Positions 63,705-64,000 of a stretch of 64,000 nucleotides of DNA are shown here, piece after piece. The notes below the pieces were generated by a model that saw only the letters and a list, made by a program, of their open reading frames with translations, had not been told where the DNA came from and searched no databases. Each line of letters opens with the position of its first letter. Position 1 is the stretch's first letter. Both the position numbers and the translations under genes were made by a program. This DNA is from Nereocystis luetkeana (Eukaryota > Sar > Phaeophyceae > Laminariales > Laminariaceae), in assembly GCA_031213475.1 (NCBI GenBank), contig JARUPZ010000026.1, positions 8,925,824 through 8,989,823 of the forward strand. Reading direction: 5' to 3'.

Positions 63705-64000
63705 CCAGTAGGTTGGGTTGGAGTCGGTTGGCAACGACGCTGTACTAACATGCCGCTCAATACGTGAGCTAGACAACCAGGGAACCGTTTCTGTTGGCGG
63801 TCTGTCACAGCTGGCGATCGAGTATAGACCATCTGTGCGGGGTGGGGAACCTCAACTCCGCACAAGGGGAATGACCTTATCACGTACTGGTAGTGTTTAC
63901 GGTAAGACCCCACGGGGCAACTACATAGTGCCCCCATTGCTGTCTCTGGAAATTGCTTATACCGGGAAATAAATTAACTCATTGAAGCTGTCATCCATGC
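63705..64000 (-). repeat. Repeat B copy (inverted), cut by the window end
   Basis: Starts with GGTTGGGTTGGAGTCGGTTG GCAACGACG (the family tail inverted) and runs to CATTGCTGTCTCTGGAAATT. It continues past 64000. Confidence 0.87.

Overview
This is a eukaryotic nuclear window: coding sequence is split into short exons by spliceosomal GT-AG introns, GC content is moderate, and most of the DNA is transposon remnants and satellites. There is no operon-like packing, rRNA, convincing tRNA gene or CRISPR. The large introns, the LINE-type reverse transcriptase and the TIR and LTR debris would fit a large-genome alga or other protist. My best guess is a photosynthetic stramenopile such as a brown alga, but no marker gene here settles that.

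The main result is one large gene on the minus strand. I traced 18 in-phase exons from 62932 down to a stop at 26663 (about 36.3 kb, about 961 codons, 5' end not found). In order they encode a DOMON domain, a cytochrome b561 core with four heme histidines, a cytochrome b5 domain (HPGG), an acidic linker, and an FAD/NAD(P) reductase of the cytochrome b5 reductase type (GAMS, GTGINP-M, SGPSG). The predicted product is a one-polypeptide transmembrane electron-transfer chain: NAD(P)H to FAD to b5 to b561 to an extracellular DOMON acceptor side. Introns run from 0.3 to about 5.9 kb. A second, much smaller spliced gene of unknown function probably lies on the minus strand at 7830-10559.

Layout: 1-5700 holds three or more copies of a 1.1-kb dispersed repeat (Repeat A), including a near-perfect 1937-bp tandem duplication; 6227-7037 is an 811-bp TIR element; 7830-11160 is the small gene, a MITE and a decayed exon copy; 11214-12313 is Repeat A again; 12400-15450 is degenerate tandem DNA; 16440-19680 is a dead LINE nested in an old Repeat A; 20086-20430 is a miniature LTR element; 20930-26440 is a chain of unrelated satellites, including 15 copies of a 107-bp unit; 26663-62932 is the large gene, its introns filled with two MITE families, Repeats B and C, microsatellites and a 400-bp triplication; 62933-64000 holds a MITE and a truncated Repeat B.

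The most unusual feature is that several exons of the large gene have decayed partial copies of themselves ('exon echoes') lying in tandem in the neighbouring intron. They usually span the exon end plus the splice donor. I see this for four exons (58.1-58.35, 49.4-49.6, 41.27-41.96 and 38.3-38.5 kb), and possibly for the small gene. In one set all three echoes carry GC where the real donor has GT. In addition, several splice acceptors are directly preceded by satellites that are pyrimidine-rich on the coding strand. Together these suggest that introns here grow by local re-copying of splice-site neighbourhoods.
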